Shown here one piece after another: positions 28,829-38,364 of a DNA stretch of 64,000 bases. The notes beneath the pieces were generated by a model, which saw only the letters and a list, made by a program, of their open reading frames with translations, did not search any database and had not been told where the DNA came from. Within the stretch, counting starts at the first letter, position 1. The number at the start of each line of letters is the position of its first letter. Source of the stretch: Halomonas sp. SSL-5 (GTDB taxonomy: Bacteria > Pseudomonadota > Gammaproteobacteria > Pseudomonadales > Halomonadaceae); assembly GCF_030708455.1 (NCBI RefSeq), contig NZ_JAUYWF010000009.1:1-64000 (forward strand). Reading direction: 5' to 3'. Position numbers and translations under genes: made by a program.

Positions 28829-31345
28829 ATGACGTTTATCAGAACCCTGCTCTTCTCCCTGGCCTGGCTCATGGTCTCTCTGATCGCCGCGGCCGGGCTC
28901 GGCGTGGTGGGCGCCGCCCTCTATTTCGCCCCCGGGCTGCCCGACGTGCGCCAGCTCCAGGACTTCGAGCTGCACTCCCCGCTGCGCATCTATACCCGCG
29001 ACGGCAAGCTGATCGGTGAATACGGCGAGGAGCGGCGCCTGCCGGTCGACCATGCCGAGATCCCCGAGCCCTTCATCAAGGCGCTGCTGGCCGCAGAGGA
29101 CGACCGCTTCTACGAACATCGCGGCGTCGACCCCATGGGGCTGCTGCGCGCGGCCGGCGAACTGGTCGCCAGCGGCGGCGAGATCCAGTCCGGCGGCTCC
29201 ACCATCACCATGCAGGTGGCGCGCAACTACCTGCTGACCCTGGACCGCACCTTCACCCGCAAGATTCGCGAGATCCTGCTCGCCCTGCAGATGGAACAGG
29301 TGCTCAGCAAGGAGGAGATCCTCGAGCTCTACGTCAACAAGATCTTCCTCGGCCACCGCGCCTATGGCATCGCCGCCGCCGCCGAGATCTACTACGACCG
29401 CCCGCTTGCCGAGCTGACCCTGGCCGAGACGGCGATGATCGCCGGCCTGCCCAAGGCACCCTCCAGCTTCAACCCGCTGACCAACCCCGAGCGCGCGCTG
29501 ATCCGCCGCAACTGGATCCTGTTCCGCATGCGCGACCTGGGGCATATCGATCAGGCCACCTATGACGAGGCCGTGCAGGCGCCGATCACCGCCGAGCGCC
29601 ACGTGGCCCAGGCCGAGGTGGATGCCGACTACGTCGCCGAGATGGCCCGCCAGTATGCCGTGGACCGCTTCGGCGAGAGCGAGGCCTACACCGGCGGCTA
29701 CAACATCACTACCACCCTGGACAGCGAGCTCCAGCCCATGGCGCGTCGCGCCCTGGCCCGTGGCCTGGTCGACTACGACACCCGCCACGGCTGGCGCGGC
29801 CCGGAGGAGCAGGAGCTGCCGCAAAGCCTGGCCGAGGCCCAGGACCGCACCGAACGCAGCGGCCTGGAGGAGGAGCTCGACGAATCGCCCGAGGTGCTGG
29901 AGACCGCCCGGCGCGCCGCCGAACGCAGCGAGACCCGGGTCGAGGGCATCGACGGCGACGTCAGCAACTGGGCGCAGGTGCTGGAGCGCACCCCGCGCTA
30001 CGGCCTGCTTCACCCGGCCATCGTGGTGGCGAGTGAAGGCCGCCAGATGCGCGTGTTGATGCGCGACGGCGAGCTGGGCACCATCGAGTGGGATGGCCTC
30101 TCCTGGGCCCGCGAGTACCGCAACGCCCAGTACCGCGGCCCGGAGCCCGGTTCGGCGGCCGAGATCGCCGGCCGCGGCGACCTGGTGCGGGTAATGGAGC
30201 GGGAGGACGGCAGCCTGCGCCTGGCCCAGCGCCCCGACGCCGAGGGCTCGCTGGTGGTGATGCACCCCGAGACCGGGGCCATCCTCGCCCTGCAGGGCGG
30301 CTTCGACTTCAACGCCAGCAAGTTCAACCGCGCCGTGCAGGCCCAGCGCCAGTCGGGCTCCATCTTCAAGCCCTTCATCTACCTGGCGGCGCTCGAGAGC
30401 GGCAGGATGAACGCCGCCAGCGTGGTCAACGATGCCCCCGTGGTGATCAACGACGGCAGCAACGAGCTGTGGCGTCCGGTCAACTCCAGCGGTGACTTCC
30501 TGGGCCCCATGCGCCTGCGCAACGCCCTGGCCCGCTCGCGCAACCTGGTCACCATCCGCGTGCTGCGCGAGGTGGGCCTGAACGAGACCATCGGCTTCCT
30601 CGAGGGCTTCGGGTTCGAGGAGGCGCGCCTGCCCAACGGCCTCTCCCTGGCACTGGGCAGTGCCAGCCTGACGCCATTGGAGATGACCAACGCCTATGCG
30701 GTACTGGCCAACGGCGGCTTCAAGGTCTCCCCCTGGTTCGTCGAGCGCGTCGCCAAGGGCGAGACGGTCGTGGAAGAGGCCAGCCCCGCCGTCGCCTGTC
30801 GCGACTGCGCCCCGGGGCAGGAGCAGGTCACCATCGGTGACAAGCGCTATCCGGTCGCCGCCCGGGTGGTGGACCCCATCAACCTCTATATCCTGCGCGA
30901 CATGCTGCGCGACGTGATCGAGAACGGCACCGGGCGCCGCGCCCTGGAGCTGGGCCGCGAGGATATCGTCGGCAAGACCGGCACCACCAACGGCCAGCGC
31001 GACACCTGGTTCGCCGGCTTCAACAGCAACCTGGTGGCCACGGTCTGGCTGGGCAAGGACGACAACACCACCACCGCCGAGTACGGTGCCAGCGCCGCCC
31101 TGCCGATCTGGATGACCTTCATGGGCGAGGCCCTGGAGGGACAGCCCCCGGCGATGCCCGAACCGCCCGCCGGCCTGGTCACCGCCCAGGTCGACCCCGA
31201 TACCGGCAGGCGCCTGTCGAGTGGGGGCATCAGCGAGATCTTCCACCCCGACCACCTGCCCAGTGCCCAGCCGCGGCGCGTGGAGCGCGAGGTGGAACAG
31301 CAGAGCGGCTCCCAGGGGACGGGCGCCTACGAGGCGATCTTCTAG
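28829..31345 (+). CDS. mrcA: penicillin-binding protein 1A (bifunctional transglycosylase/transpeptidase)
   Basis: An 838-residue class A PBP. A membrane helix at about 6-33 is followed by the GT51 transglycosylase domain with catalytic Glu90 in EDDRFYEHRG, an OB-fold insertion (about 330-440), and the transpeptidase with S511-x-x-K514 (SIFK), SRN near 570 and K716-T-G. The start MTFIRTLLFSLAWL was chosen because it gives a proper signal-anchor; the upstream in-frame extension lacks conservation. Called ponA in Pseudomonas. Synthesises and cross-links peptidoglycan at the inner membrane. Confidence 0.97.
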   Translation: MTFIRTLLFSLAWLMVSLIAAAGLGVVGAALYFAPGLPDVRQLQDFELHSPLRIYTRDGKLIGEYGEERRLPVDHAEIPEPFIKALLAAEDDRFYEHRGVDPMGLLRAAGELVASGGEIQSGGSTITMQVARNYLLTLDRTFTRKIREILLALQMEQVLSKEEILELYVNKIFLGHRAYGIAAAAEIYYDRPLAELTLAETAMIAGLPKAPSSFNPLTNPERALIRRNWILFRMRDLGHIDQATYDEAVQAPITAERHVAQAEVDADYVAEMARQYAVDRFGESEAYTGGYNITTTLDSELQPMARRALARGLVDYDTRHGWRGPEEQELPQSLAEAQDRTERSGLEEELDESPEVLETARRAAERSETRVEGIDGDVSNWAQVLERTPRYGLLHPAIVVASEGRQMRVLMRDGELGTIEWDGLSWAREYRNAQYRGPEPGSAAEIAGRGDLVRVMEREDGSLRLAQRPDAEGSLVVMHPETGAILALQGGFDFNASKFNRAVQAQRQSGSIFKPFIYLAALESGRMNAASVVNDAPVVINDGSNELWRPVNSSGDFLGPMRLRNALARSRNLVTIRVLREVGLNETIGFLEGFGFEEARLPNGLSLALGSASLTPLEMTNAYAVLANGGFKVSPWFVERVAKGETVVEEASPAVACRDCAPGQEQVTIGDKRYPVAARVVDPINLYILRDMLRDVIENGTGRRALELGREDIVGKTGTTNGQRDTWFAGFNSNLVATVWLGKDDNTTTAEYGASAALPIWMTFMGEALEGQPPAMPEPPAGLVTAQVDPDTGRRLSSGGISEIFHPDHLPSAQPRRVEREVEQQSGSQGTGAYEAIF

Positions 31346-31373
31346 GCGGCGACCCGCCAGGAGGCAGCACCAC

Positions 31374-31409
31374 AACGAGATCGGGGCCCAGCTGGGCCCC
31401 GATCTCGTT
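31374..31409. terminator. bidirectional terminator between mrcA and maeB
   Basis: A perfect 36-bp palindrome (arms AACGAGATCGGGGCCC / GGGCCCCGATCTCGTT around AGCT) lies 28 bp past mrcA and 26 bp past the convergent maeB stop. On the plus strand CTATCC follows, on the minus GTGGTG, so the U-tracts are poor, but the symmetric placement supports shared termination. Confidence 0.75.
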
Positions 31410-31435
31410 CTATCCGGTTTGCTCGACGCTCGGCA

Positions 31436-32704
31436 TCAGCCGCCGTAGACGTCGTCGACGGTCTTGAGCGGGTAATGGGACGGATAGGGCTTGCGCGCCA
31501 CCCCGGAGTCCACGGCGGCCTGGGCCACCGCGGAGGTCACGCGGTCCAGCAGACGCACGTCGACCGGCGTGGGAATGATGTAGTCACGACCGAAGCTCAT
31601 GCTCTCCATCTCGTAGGCCTCGAGCACCTCGCTGGGCACCGGTTCCCGGGCCAGGTCCTTGAGGGCGTGCACCGCGGCCACCTTCATCTCCTCGTTGATG
31701 CGCGTGGCACGCACGTCCAGGGCGCCGCGGAAGATGAACGGGAAGCACAACACGTTGTTGACCTGGTTGGGATAGTCCGAACGCCCGGTCGCCATGATCA
31801 CGTCATCGCGGGTCTCGTGAGCGAGCTCCGGATGAATCTCCGGATCCGGGTTGGAGCAGGCGAATACCACCGGGTTGGGGGCCATCTTCTTGAGCTGCTC
31901 GGGAGAAAGCAGGTTGGGACCGGACAGGCCCAGGAACACGTCGGCGCCGTCGATGGCGTCGCCCAGGGTACGCTTGTCGGTGTCCACGGCGAACATCGCC
32001 TTGTACTGATTGAGATCCTCACGCCCGCTGTGGATCACTCCCTTGCGGTCAAGCATGTAGATGTTCTCGGCACGCGCGCCGCAGCTGACCAGCAGCTTCA
32101 TGCAGGCGATGGCGGCAGAACCGGCGCCCAGGCAGACGATCTTCGCCTCCTCGACCGACTTCCCGGCGATGGCCAGGGCATTGAGCGTGCCCGCCGTGGT
32201 GACGATGGCGGTGCCGTGCTGGTCGTCATGGAACACCGGGATGCTGCACTGCTCGATGAGCGCCTGCTCGATCTCGAAGCACTCGGGGGCCTTGATGTCC
32301 TCGAGGTTGATGCCACCCCAGGTATCGGCGATGCGCGCCACGGTATCGATGAAGGCCTGGGGACTCTCGGCGTTGACCTCGATATCGACGGCATTGATCC
32401 CGGCGAAGCGCTTGAACAGCACCCCCTTGCCTTCCATGACCGGCTTGCTGGCCAGCGGCCCCAGGTTGCCCAGGCCGAGGATGGCGGTGCCGTCGGAGAT
32501 CACCGCCACCAGGTTGCCCTTGCCGGTGTAGCGATAGGCGTTCTCGGGGTCGCGGGCGATCTCGCGTACCGGCTCGGCCACACCAGGGCTATAGGCCAGG
32601 GCCAGATCCCTGGCGGTGGCGGTGGGCTTGGTGAGCTCGATAGAGAGCTTTCCGGGAATGGGCTTGGCGTGATAGTCCAGCGCTGCCTGTCTTGCGTCAG
32701 TCAT
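31436..32704 (-). CDS. maeB: NAD(P)-dependent malic enzyme, short form
   Basis: A 422-residue malic enzyme making pyruvate and CO2 from malate. The catalytic N-terminal domain includes KPTATARDLALAYSPGVAEP (near 26-45) and FKRFAGINAVDIEVN; the Rossmann NAD(P)-binding part has GAGSAAIA near 200. Unlike E. coli MaeB (759 residues) it lacks the C-terminal phosphotransacetylase-like domain, ending after the malic domain. Cofactor preference cannot be read from sequence here. Convergent with mrcA. Confidence 0.92.
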   Translation of the reverse strand: MTDARQAALDYHAKPIPGKLSIELTKPTATARDLALAYSPGVAEPVREIARDPENAYRYTGKGNLVAVISDGTAILGLGNLGPLASKPVMEGKGVLFKRFAGINAVDIEVNAESPQAFIDTVARIADTWGGINLEDIKAPECFEIEQALIEQCSIPVFHDDQHGTAIVTTAGTLNALAIAGKSVEEAKIVCLGAGSAAIACMKLLVSCGARAENIYMLDRKGVIHSGREDLNQYKAMFAVDTDKRTLGDAIDGADVFLGLSGPNLLSPEQLKKMAPNPVVFACSNPDPEIHPELAHETRDDVIMATGRSDYPNQVNNVLCFPFIFRGALDVRATRINEEMKVAAVHALKDLAREPVPSEVLEAYEMESMSFGRDYIIPTPVDVRLLDRVTSAVAQAAVDSGVARKPYPSHYPLKTVDDVYGG

Positions 32705-32835
32705 GCTTGTGTCCGCTTGGGTAGAGTCGTGATCCAGAGTATAGAAAAAGCTTCCATATCTTTACAGCACCATGCGTGATGACCGATCGGCGTTCATTGG
32801 GCGCCATTGTCGACATTATTCCGGCCAGATACGCA

Positions 32836-32860
32836 AGAACCCGCCCAGGGGGCGGGTTCT
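32836..32860 (-). terminator. rpmE terminator
   Basis: An 11-bp stem AGAACCCGCCC / GGGCGGGTTCT with a 3-nt loop lies 30 bp after the rpmE stop and is followed on the minus strand by TGCGTATC. It separates rpmE from maeB. Confidence 0.65.
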
Positions 32861-32890
32861 CGGCACGCACGGCGTAGAGCCGCAACGCGA

Positions 32891-33103
32891 TCAGCGCTTG
32901 AGCGCGGCGCCGAAGCGCTTGTTGAAGCGCTCGACACGACCACCGGTGGTCGCCTGCTTCTGCTTGCCGGTATAGAAGGGGTGACACTGGGAGCAGACGT
33001 CCAGCTCCAGGTCGTGGCCGGCGGTGGAGCCGACCTCGAAAGTGGCACCGCAGGAGCAGGTGGCGTTGATCGCCTTGTATTCGGGGTGGATACCTTGTTT
33101 CAT
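32891..33103 (-). CDS. rpmE: 50S ribosomal protein L31 (zinc-binding type)
   Basis: A 70-residue L31 (E. coli 70). Four cysteines at 16, 18, 37 and 40 form the zinc site of the C+ type, which is usually replaced by a C- paralogue when zinc is scarce. The start [19 protein letters not shown] is conserved; the 18-codon upstream extension is not. Divergent from priA, as in many gamma-proteobacteria. Confidence 0.97.
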   Translation of the reverse strand: MKQGIHPEYKAINATCSCGATFEVGSTAGHDLELDVCSQCHPFYTGKQKQATTGGRVERFNKRFGAALKR

Positions 33104-33289
33104 CTTGAGCCTCGTTGCGCTGTATGCCGCCACCTGATCCGCTGCCAGGCACCGCATACGGTTGTCTATCGGTTGCCGGGCACCTGTCTAGCGGTTGCCG
33201 AGCAATCATGGGAACTCACCGGAACCCCCGAAGCGCCGACCAGGCGCCGGGGAGCGCCGCATTCTACCAGAGCCGCCGCCGGAGGCCAA

Positions 33290-35524
33290 TTGCCTGAATC
33301 GCTCGCCCCGCGCGTGCTGCGCGTCGCCATCCCCTCGCCGCTGCACCGCCTTTTCGACTATCGCCCTGCCCGAGAGGCGCCGGCCTGCGGCTGGCAGCCG
33401 GGACTGCGCGTCCGGGCACCCTTCGGACGCCGGGAGGTGGTCGGCATCGTGGTGGAGTGCCGCGACCGGGGCGAGCTGCCGCTGGCCGATCTCAAGCCGG
33501 TGCTGGCCTGCCTGGACGACACCCCGCTGCCGGAAGACTGGCTGTGGTTATGCCGCTTCACGGCCCGCTATTATCAGCATCCGCTGGGCGACACCCTGCA
33601 CCAGGCGCTGCCGGTGCTGCTGCGCCAGGGGCGCGCGCTTGCCGCCCGCATCCGGGAGCGCTGGGCCCTCACCCCCGCGGGGCATGCCGCCGGCAGTGAT
33701 GCTCTGCCCCGCGCCCCGCGCCAGGCGGCGCTGCTGGAGATGCTGCGCCAGCACCCCCACGGCCTGGCCAGCCAGGCGATCCTGGCCCAGGCCTTCAGCC
33801 GCGATCAGCTCAAGGCACTCGCCGTCAAGGGGCTCGTCGAGCGCCACGAGGAGCCGCTTACCGCTCCCCCCCTGCCCGATGCCGACCACCTGCTGGCCGA
33901 CCCGGCGCTGCCGCTCAACCGTGAGCAGGCCCACGCCCTATCGGCCCTTCATGAGCGGCTCGATGCCTACCATCCCTGCCTGCTGGAGGGGGTCACCGGC
34001 AGCGGCAAGACCGAGGTCTACCTGCAGCTGATCGAGGCGGTGGTGGGCCGCGGCCGCCAGGCGCTGGTGCTGGTGCCGGAGATCGGCCTCACCCCCCAGA
34101 CCCTGGCGCGGTTCCGCAAGCGCTTCCGGGTGCCGGTGGTGGCACTGCATTCAGGGCTCACCGACCACGAGCGCCTGGATGCCTGGGAGGCCGCCGCCAG
34201 CGGCCGGGCCCCCATCGTGATCGGCACGCGCTCGGCGATCTTCACCCCCCTCGCCCGCCCCGGGGCGATCATCGTCGACGAGGAGCATGACGGCTCCTAC
34301 AAGCAGCAGGACGGGCTGCGCTACCATGCCCGGGATCTCGCCGTGGCCCGCGCCCACCACCACCGTATTCCGCTGCTGCTGGGCAGCGCCACGCCCTCGC
34401 TGGAGAGCCTGGCCCGAGCGCGCCGCGGCGAATGGCGTCACCTGCCGCTGACCCGCCGCGCCACCCGCCATGCCCCCGCCGGCCTGGAGCTGCTCGACCT
34501 GCGCGGACGCCCGCGTCTGGGCGGCCTGGCGCCGCCGGCGCTGGAGGCGATCGCGGAGACCCTGAAGGCCGGCCACCAGGTGCTGGTGTTCATCAACCGG
34601 CGCGGCTTCGCCCCGACGCTGGCCTGCCACGCCTGCGGCTGGCTGGCCGAGTGCGATGCCTGCGACGCCCGCATGACCCTGCACCGTCAGCCGCCGCTGC
34701 TGGCCTGCCACCACTGCGACCGCCGCCGCGCCCTGCCGGAGAGCTGCCCCGAGTGCGGCAGCATCGACCTGCGCCCCCTGGGCAGCGGCACCGAACGTAC
34801 CGAGGAGACCCTGACCGGGCGCTTCCCGAAGGTGCCGGTGCACCGCATCGACCGTGACAGCACACGCCGGCGCGACGCCTTCGAGAAGGTGCTGGCCGAG
34901 GTGCGCCGCGGCGAGCCCTGCCTGCTGGTGGGCACCCAGATGCTGGCCAAGGGGCACCACCTGCCCCACGTTACCCTGGTGGTGGTGGTCAACGCCGATG
35001 CCGGCCTCTATGCCAGCGACTTCCGCGCCCTGGAGCAGGGCGCCCAACTGCTGGTGCAGGTTGCCGGCCGCGCCGGGCGCGCCGCCCATCCCGGTCGGGT
35101 GCTGGTGCAGACGATGCACCCCGACGACCCGCACCTGCGCCTGCTGGCCGAGCGCGGCTACGCCGCCCTGGCCGACCGGCTGCTGGAGGAGCGCCGTGCG
35201 GCGGCCCTACCGCCCTTCCGCTTCCTGGCCCTGTTGCGCCTGGAGAGCGCCAGGGAAGACGCCGCCGGCGCGCTGGGCAGCCGTGCCGCCACCGCCCTGC
35301 GCGGCTGGCTGGCCGAGCGCGAGCTTGCGGTGGACTGCCTGGGCCCGGTGCCGGCGCCCATGGAGCGGCGCCAGGGCCGCTACCATCTGCAGCTGATGCT
35401 GGGTGCCGAGAAGCGCAGCGCCCTGCATGAGGCCAGCGCCTGGCTCACCGCCTGGCTGGAAGCCACCCCCGAGGCGCGCCGGGTACGCTGGTCGCTGGAT
35501 ATCGATCCTCAGACGCTCAGTTGA
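33290..35524 (+). CDS. priA: primosomal protein N' (PriA helicase)
   Basis: A 744-residue replication-restart helicase (E. coli 732) that loads the replisome at stalled forks. Walker A GVTGSGKT is at 234-241, the DEEH box at 330-333, and a zinc-binding Cys insertion runs from C446 (CHACGWLAECDAC) to about 495 (CHHC, CPEC). The TTG start at 33290 was chosen because GGAGG lies 4 bp upstream and the protein then begins PESLAPRVLRVAIPSPLHR, matching PriA N-termini; the long frame extending to 32807 crosses rpmE. Repeat copy C follows the stop by 32 bp. Confidence 0.95.
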   Translation: MPESLAPRVLRVAIPSPLHRLFDYRPAREAPACGWQPGLRVRAPFGRREVVGIVVECRDRGELPLADLKPVLACLDDTPLPEDWLWLCRFTARYYQHPLGDTLHQALPVLLRQGRALAARIRERWALTPAGHAAGSDALPRAPRQAALLEMLRQHPHGLASQAILAQAFSRDQLKALAVKGLVERHEEPLTAPPLPDADHLLADPALPLNREQAHALSALHERLDAYHPCLLEGVTGSGKTEVYLQLIEAVVGRGRQALVLVPEIGLTPQTLARFRKRFRVPVVALHSGLTDHERLDAWEAAASGRAPIVIGTRSAIFTPLARPGAIIVDEEHDGSYKQQDGLRYHARDLAVARAHHHRIPLLLGSATPSLESLARARRGEWRHLPLTRRATRHAPAGLELLDLRGRPRLGGLAPPALEAIAETLKAGHQVLVFINRRGFAPTLACHACGWLAECDACDARMTLHRQPPLLACHHCDRRRALPESCPECGSIDLRPLGSGTERTEETLTGRFPKVPVHRIDRDSTRRRDAFEKVLAEVRRGEPCLLVGTQMLAKGHHLPHVTLVVVVNADAGLYASDFRALEQGAQLLVQVAGRAGRAAHPGRVLVQTMHPDDPHLRLLAERGYAALADRLLEERRAAALPPFRFLALLRLESAREDAAGALGSRAATALRGWLAERELAVDCLGPVPAPMERRQGRYHLQLMLGAEKRSALHEASAWLTAWLEATPEARRVRWSLDIDPQTLS

Positions 35525-35555
35525 ACATGGCCCTCACCGCCATACACAGCAAGAA

Positions 35556-35655
35556 GCGCCGGGGGCAGGTCGAAGAGGGGGTCCGAGGACCAGGGAAGGC
35601 CGAGGTAGCGTACAGGGACGTATTTACAGCGCCCCCTCGCAGACCTGTCGCCGGG
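35556..35655 (+). repeat. structured intergenic repeat, copy C (short form)
   Basis: A 100-bp member of the family. Its arms CCGGGGGCAGGTC / GACCTGTCGCCGG and GAGGGGG / CCCCCTC pair. It carries a local hairpin GGTCC-GA-GGACC, and at 35610-35621 the sequence GTACAGGGACGT, which matches the CsrA SELEX consensus RUACARGGAUGU at 11 of 12 positions, in a small stem TAC/GTA. Other copies have CCC/GGG at that stem, a compensated change. It lies 32 bp after priA and upstream of the argS promoter. Confidence 0.85.
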
Positions 35656-35706
35656 TAAGCTTCGAGCGAGCCCGCAGCGATTGACTCGCCAGGCTAAGCC
35701 CCGCCC

Positions 35707-35735
35707 TTTAAAGCCAGCGCGCAATTGTCGATAAT
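35707..35735 (+). promoter_or_regulatory. sigma-70 promoter of argS
   Basis: A -35 TTTAAA (4/6) and a -10 GATAAT (5/6) are separated by 17 bp, ending 66 bp before argS. The promoter lies downstream of repeat copy C, so the repeat belongs to the priA 3' side rather than the argS leader. Confidence 0.55.
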
Positions 35736-35801
35736 GTTCGCCCAAATGCCCGCCGACGGGCGTGCCACACCAGCCCGACGCCACAGGACATCCGACGCCC
35801 C

Positions 35802-37487
35802 ATGAAAGAGACCATCGTTGCGCTGCTCGAGGACGCCCTCGACTCCCTCCGGCAGCAGGGCGTGCTGCCCGCCGACCTCGCCCCGACCATCAAGGTCGAC
35901 CCCACCCGGGACAAGGCGCATGGCGACTACGCCACCAACCTGGCCCTGATGCTGGCCAAGCCGGCCGACCGCAAGCCCCGCGAGCTCGCCGAGGCGCTGG
36001 TCGGCGCGCTGCCCGAGAGCGCCGCCGTCAGCCGGGTGGAGATCGCCGGCCCCGGTTTCGTCAACTTCTTCGCCGCCACCGACGCCGCCGCCCAGGTGGT
36101 GCGCCAGGTGCTGGACGCCGGCGACGCCTTCGGCCGCAGCCTCACCGGCCAGGGCCAGAAGGTGCAGGTGGAGTTCGTCTCCGCGAATCCCACCGGCCCC
36201 CTGCACGTCGGCCACGGCCGCGGTGCGGCCATCGGCGACTGCATCTGTCGCCTGCTGGAAGCGACCGGCTTCGAGGTGACCCGCGAGTTCTACTACAACG
36301 ACGCCGGCGCCCAGATCAGCAACCTGGCGCTATCGGTGCAGGCCCGGGCCAAGGGGCTCGATCACGAGGATGAGGGCTGGCCGGCGGACGGCTACCGCGG
36401 CGGCTACATCATCGACGTGGCCAACGCCTACCTCGATGGCGAGACCGTGCATGCCGACGACCGCCATGTCACCGCCAGCGGCGACCCGGACGACCTGGCG
36501 GCGATCCAGGAGTTTGCCGTGGCCTACCTGCGCCGCGAGCAGGACCTCGACCTCAAGGCCTTCGGCGTGCACTTCGACGTCTACTTCCTGGAGTCCTCGC
36601 TCTACCGCGACGGCAAGGTGGAGGCGGCCGTCGAGCGCCTGATCGAGAAGGGCCACACCTACGAGCAGGATGGCGCCCTGTGGCTGCGCACCACCGATTT
36701 CGGCGACGACAAGGACCGGGTGATGCGCAAGACCGACGGGCAGTACACCTACTTCCTGCCCGACGTCGCCTACCACCTCGACAAGTGGCAGCGCGGCTTC
36801 ACCACGGTGATCAACGAGCAGGGCGCCGACCACCACTCCACCGTGACCCGGGTGCGCGCCGGCCTGCAGGCCCTGGAGGCCGGTATCCCCAAGGGCTGGC
36901 CCGACTACGTGCTGCACCAGATGGTGATGGTCACCCGCTCCGGGGTCGAGGTGAAGCTCTCCAAGCGCGCCGGCAGCTACGTCACCGTGCGCGACCTGAT
37001 CGACGAGGTGGGCCGCGACGCCACGCGCTTCTTCCTGGCCGCGCGCCGGGCCGACTCCCAGCTCACCTTCGACATCGACCTGGCGCGCTCGCAGTCCAAC
37101 GACAACCCGGTCTACTACGTGCAGTACGCCCACGCCCGGGTGTGCAGCATGCTGCGCAAGGCCGAGGCCGAGGAGACGCCCTTCGACCACGCGTTGGCCA
37201 TGCAGAGCCTAGGGCGCCTGGAGGAGGACCAGGAGAAGGCGCTGCTGAACCGCCTGGCCCGCTTCCCCGAGGCCGTGGAGCACGCCGCGGCCGCCCGCGA
37301 GCCCCAGCAGATCGCCCAGTACCTGCTCGACCTGGCCGCCGACTTTCACACCTGCTACAACGCGGTGAAGGTCATGGTCGAGGACGACGAGCTGCGTAAT
37401 GCCCGCCTGGCGCTGGGGCTGGCCACGCGCCAGGTGCTGCGCAACGGCCTGGAGCTGATGGGAGTCGGCGCCCCGGAGGAGATGTAA
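35802..37487 (+). CDS. argS: arginyl-tRNA synthetase
   Basis: A 561-residue class Ia synthetase (E. coli 577). The N-terminal Add-1 domain (about 1-110) recognises the tRNA D-loop; the HIGH motif appears as HVGH in [18 protein letters not shown] near residue 130; the KMSKS position is degenerate (KLSKRAG), usual for ArgRS; the C-terminal DALR anticodon domain covers about 450-561. First gene of a run continuing into the SPOR gene. Confidence 0.98.
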   Translation: MKETIVALLEDALDSLRQQGVLPADLAPTIKVDPTRDKAHGDYATNLALMLAKPADRKPRELAEALVGALPESAAVSRVEIAGPGFVNFFAATDAAAQVVRQVLDAGDAFGRSLTGQGQKVQVEFVSANPTGPLHVGHGRGAAIGDCICRLLEATGFEVTREFYYNDAGAQISNLALSVQARAKGLDHEDEGWPADGYRGGYIIDVANAYLDGETVHADDRHVTASGDPDDLAAIQEFAVAYLRREQDLDLKAFGVHFDVYFLESSLYRDGKVEAAVERLIEKGHTYEQDGALWLRTTDFGDDKDRVMRKTDGQYTYFLPDVAYHLDKWQRGFTTVINEQGADHHSTVTRVRAGLQALEAGIPKGWPDYVLHQMVMVTRSGVEVKLSKRAGSYVTVRDLIDEVGRDATRFFLAARRADSQLTFDIDLARSQSNDNPVYYVQYAHARVCSMLRKAEAEETPFDHALAMQSLGRLEEDQEKALLNRLARFPEAVEHAAAAREPQQIAQYLLDLAADFHTCYNAVKVMVEDDELRNARLALGLATRQVLRNGLELMGVGAPEEM

Positions 37488-37490
37488 GCC

Positions 37491-38210
37491 ATGGCGACTC
37501 GCAAGCAGCCACCCAAGAAGCGCGGCGCCACCAACAGCCGGCGCCAACCCAGCAGCAAGACGCGCTGTGAATGGCGCCTGCCCGGCTGGGTATGGGGCCT
37601 GGCCGGCCTGGTGGCCGGCTTCCTGCTCTCCCAGCATCAGCACGGCGTGGCACCCTGGCAGGTCGAGGACTCACCGCTGGCCACGGTGCTGCCACGTAGC
37701 GCCCCGCCGGAGAGCGAGCCTGAGGCACCTGCGGAACCCAGCGAGCCGCCGATGCCGACCTTCGAGTTCTACACCCTGCTGCCGGAGTCCGAGGTGATCG
37801 CCCCGGGCGGCGAGATGCCCGCCTCCACGGCGACCCCGCCGCCCCCGGCGGATGAGACGGCGGCGAGCGACGACCCCATCGCCGAGGTGATCGCCGCCAA
37901 CTTAGCCAACGACCGCCAGGCCAGCAGTGAGCCCTCCCGTGAGCCGGCCGCGGCCGCCACCAGCGCCTCGGGGCAGCGCTACATGCTGCAGGCCGCCTCA
38001 TTCCGCGCGGCCGGCGATGCCCAGCAGCTGCGCAGCCGGCTGCGTGACTTCGGCCTGCTGGCCCAGGTCAGCGAGGTGAAGGCCGGGGGCGGCGAGACCT
38101 GGCACCGCGTCCAGGTAGGGCCCTACGAGGACCGCCGCGAACTGTCGCGCGCCCAGGACCTGATGGTCACCCAGGGCATCGAGCCGCTGCTGATCCAGCT
38201 CAACAACTGA
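37491..38210 (+). CDS. SPOR-domain cell-division/envelope protein (FtsN-like)
   Basis: A 239-residue bitopic protein: a basic cytoplasmic N-terminus (residues 1-30), one membrane helix at about 33-48, a long acidic, Pro-rich linker (about 55-155) and a C-terminal SPOR domain (about 160-238, starting [18 protein letters not shown]) that binds denuded septal glycan. It starts 3 bp after argS and precedes hslV, the same context as the SPOR protein between argS and hslV in Pseudomonas. It resembles FtsN in plan, but whether it is the essential FtsN cannot be told here. Confidence 0.88.
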   Translation: MATRKQPPKKRGATNSRRQPSSKTRCEWRLPGWVWGLAGLVAGFLLSQHQHGVAPWQVEDSPLATVLPRSAPPESEPEAPAEPSEPPMPTFEFYTLLPESEVIAPGGEMPASTATPPPPADETAASDDPIAEVIAANLANDRQASSEPSREPAAAATSASGQRYMLQAASFRAAGDAQQLRSRLRDFGLLAQVSEVKAGGGETWHRVQVGPYEDRRELSRAQDLMVTQGIEPLLIQLNN

Positions 38211-38240
38211 GCCCGCGCCTCGCACCGACACGCGTGGCCG

Positions 38241-38270
38241 CTTGAATTCCGGGCCGCCTGCCCGCACCTA
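38241..38270 (+). promoter_or_regulatory. sigma-32 (heat-shock) type promoter of hslVU
   Basis: CTTGAA, then 14 bp, then CCCGCACCTA resembles the sigma-32 consensus CTTGAA-N13-15-CCCCATnTA. It lies 95 bp upstream of hslV. hslVU is a known heat-shock operon in E. coli, supporting the reading; the -10 is imperfect. Confidence 0.55.
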
Positions 38271-38364
38271 CTCCCTCCAGACAGATTCGTCACGGCGCCC
38301 CGGCCACCCCGCGGCGCCGAAAGTCATCGGGAGCCGTTCACCCGCTCCCCCAAGGAGTCCCCCC

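Noticed and set aside
28781..31375. 864-codon minus-strand open frame opposite mrcA
   Set aside because: Antisense shadow of mrcA with the same biased composition; the plus strand has all PBP1A catalytic motifs.
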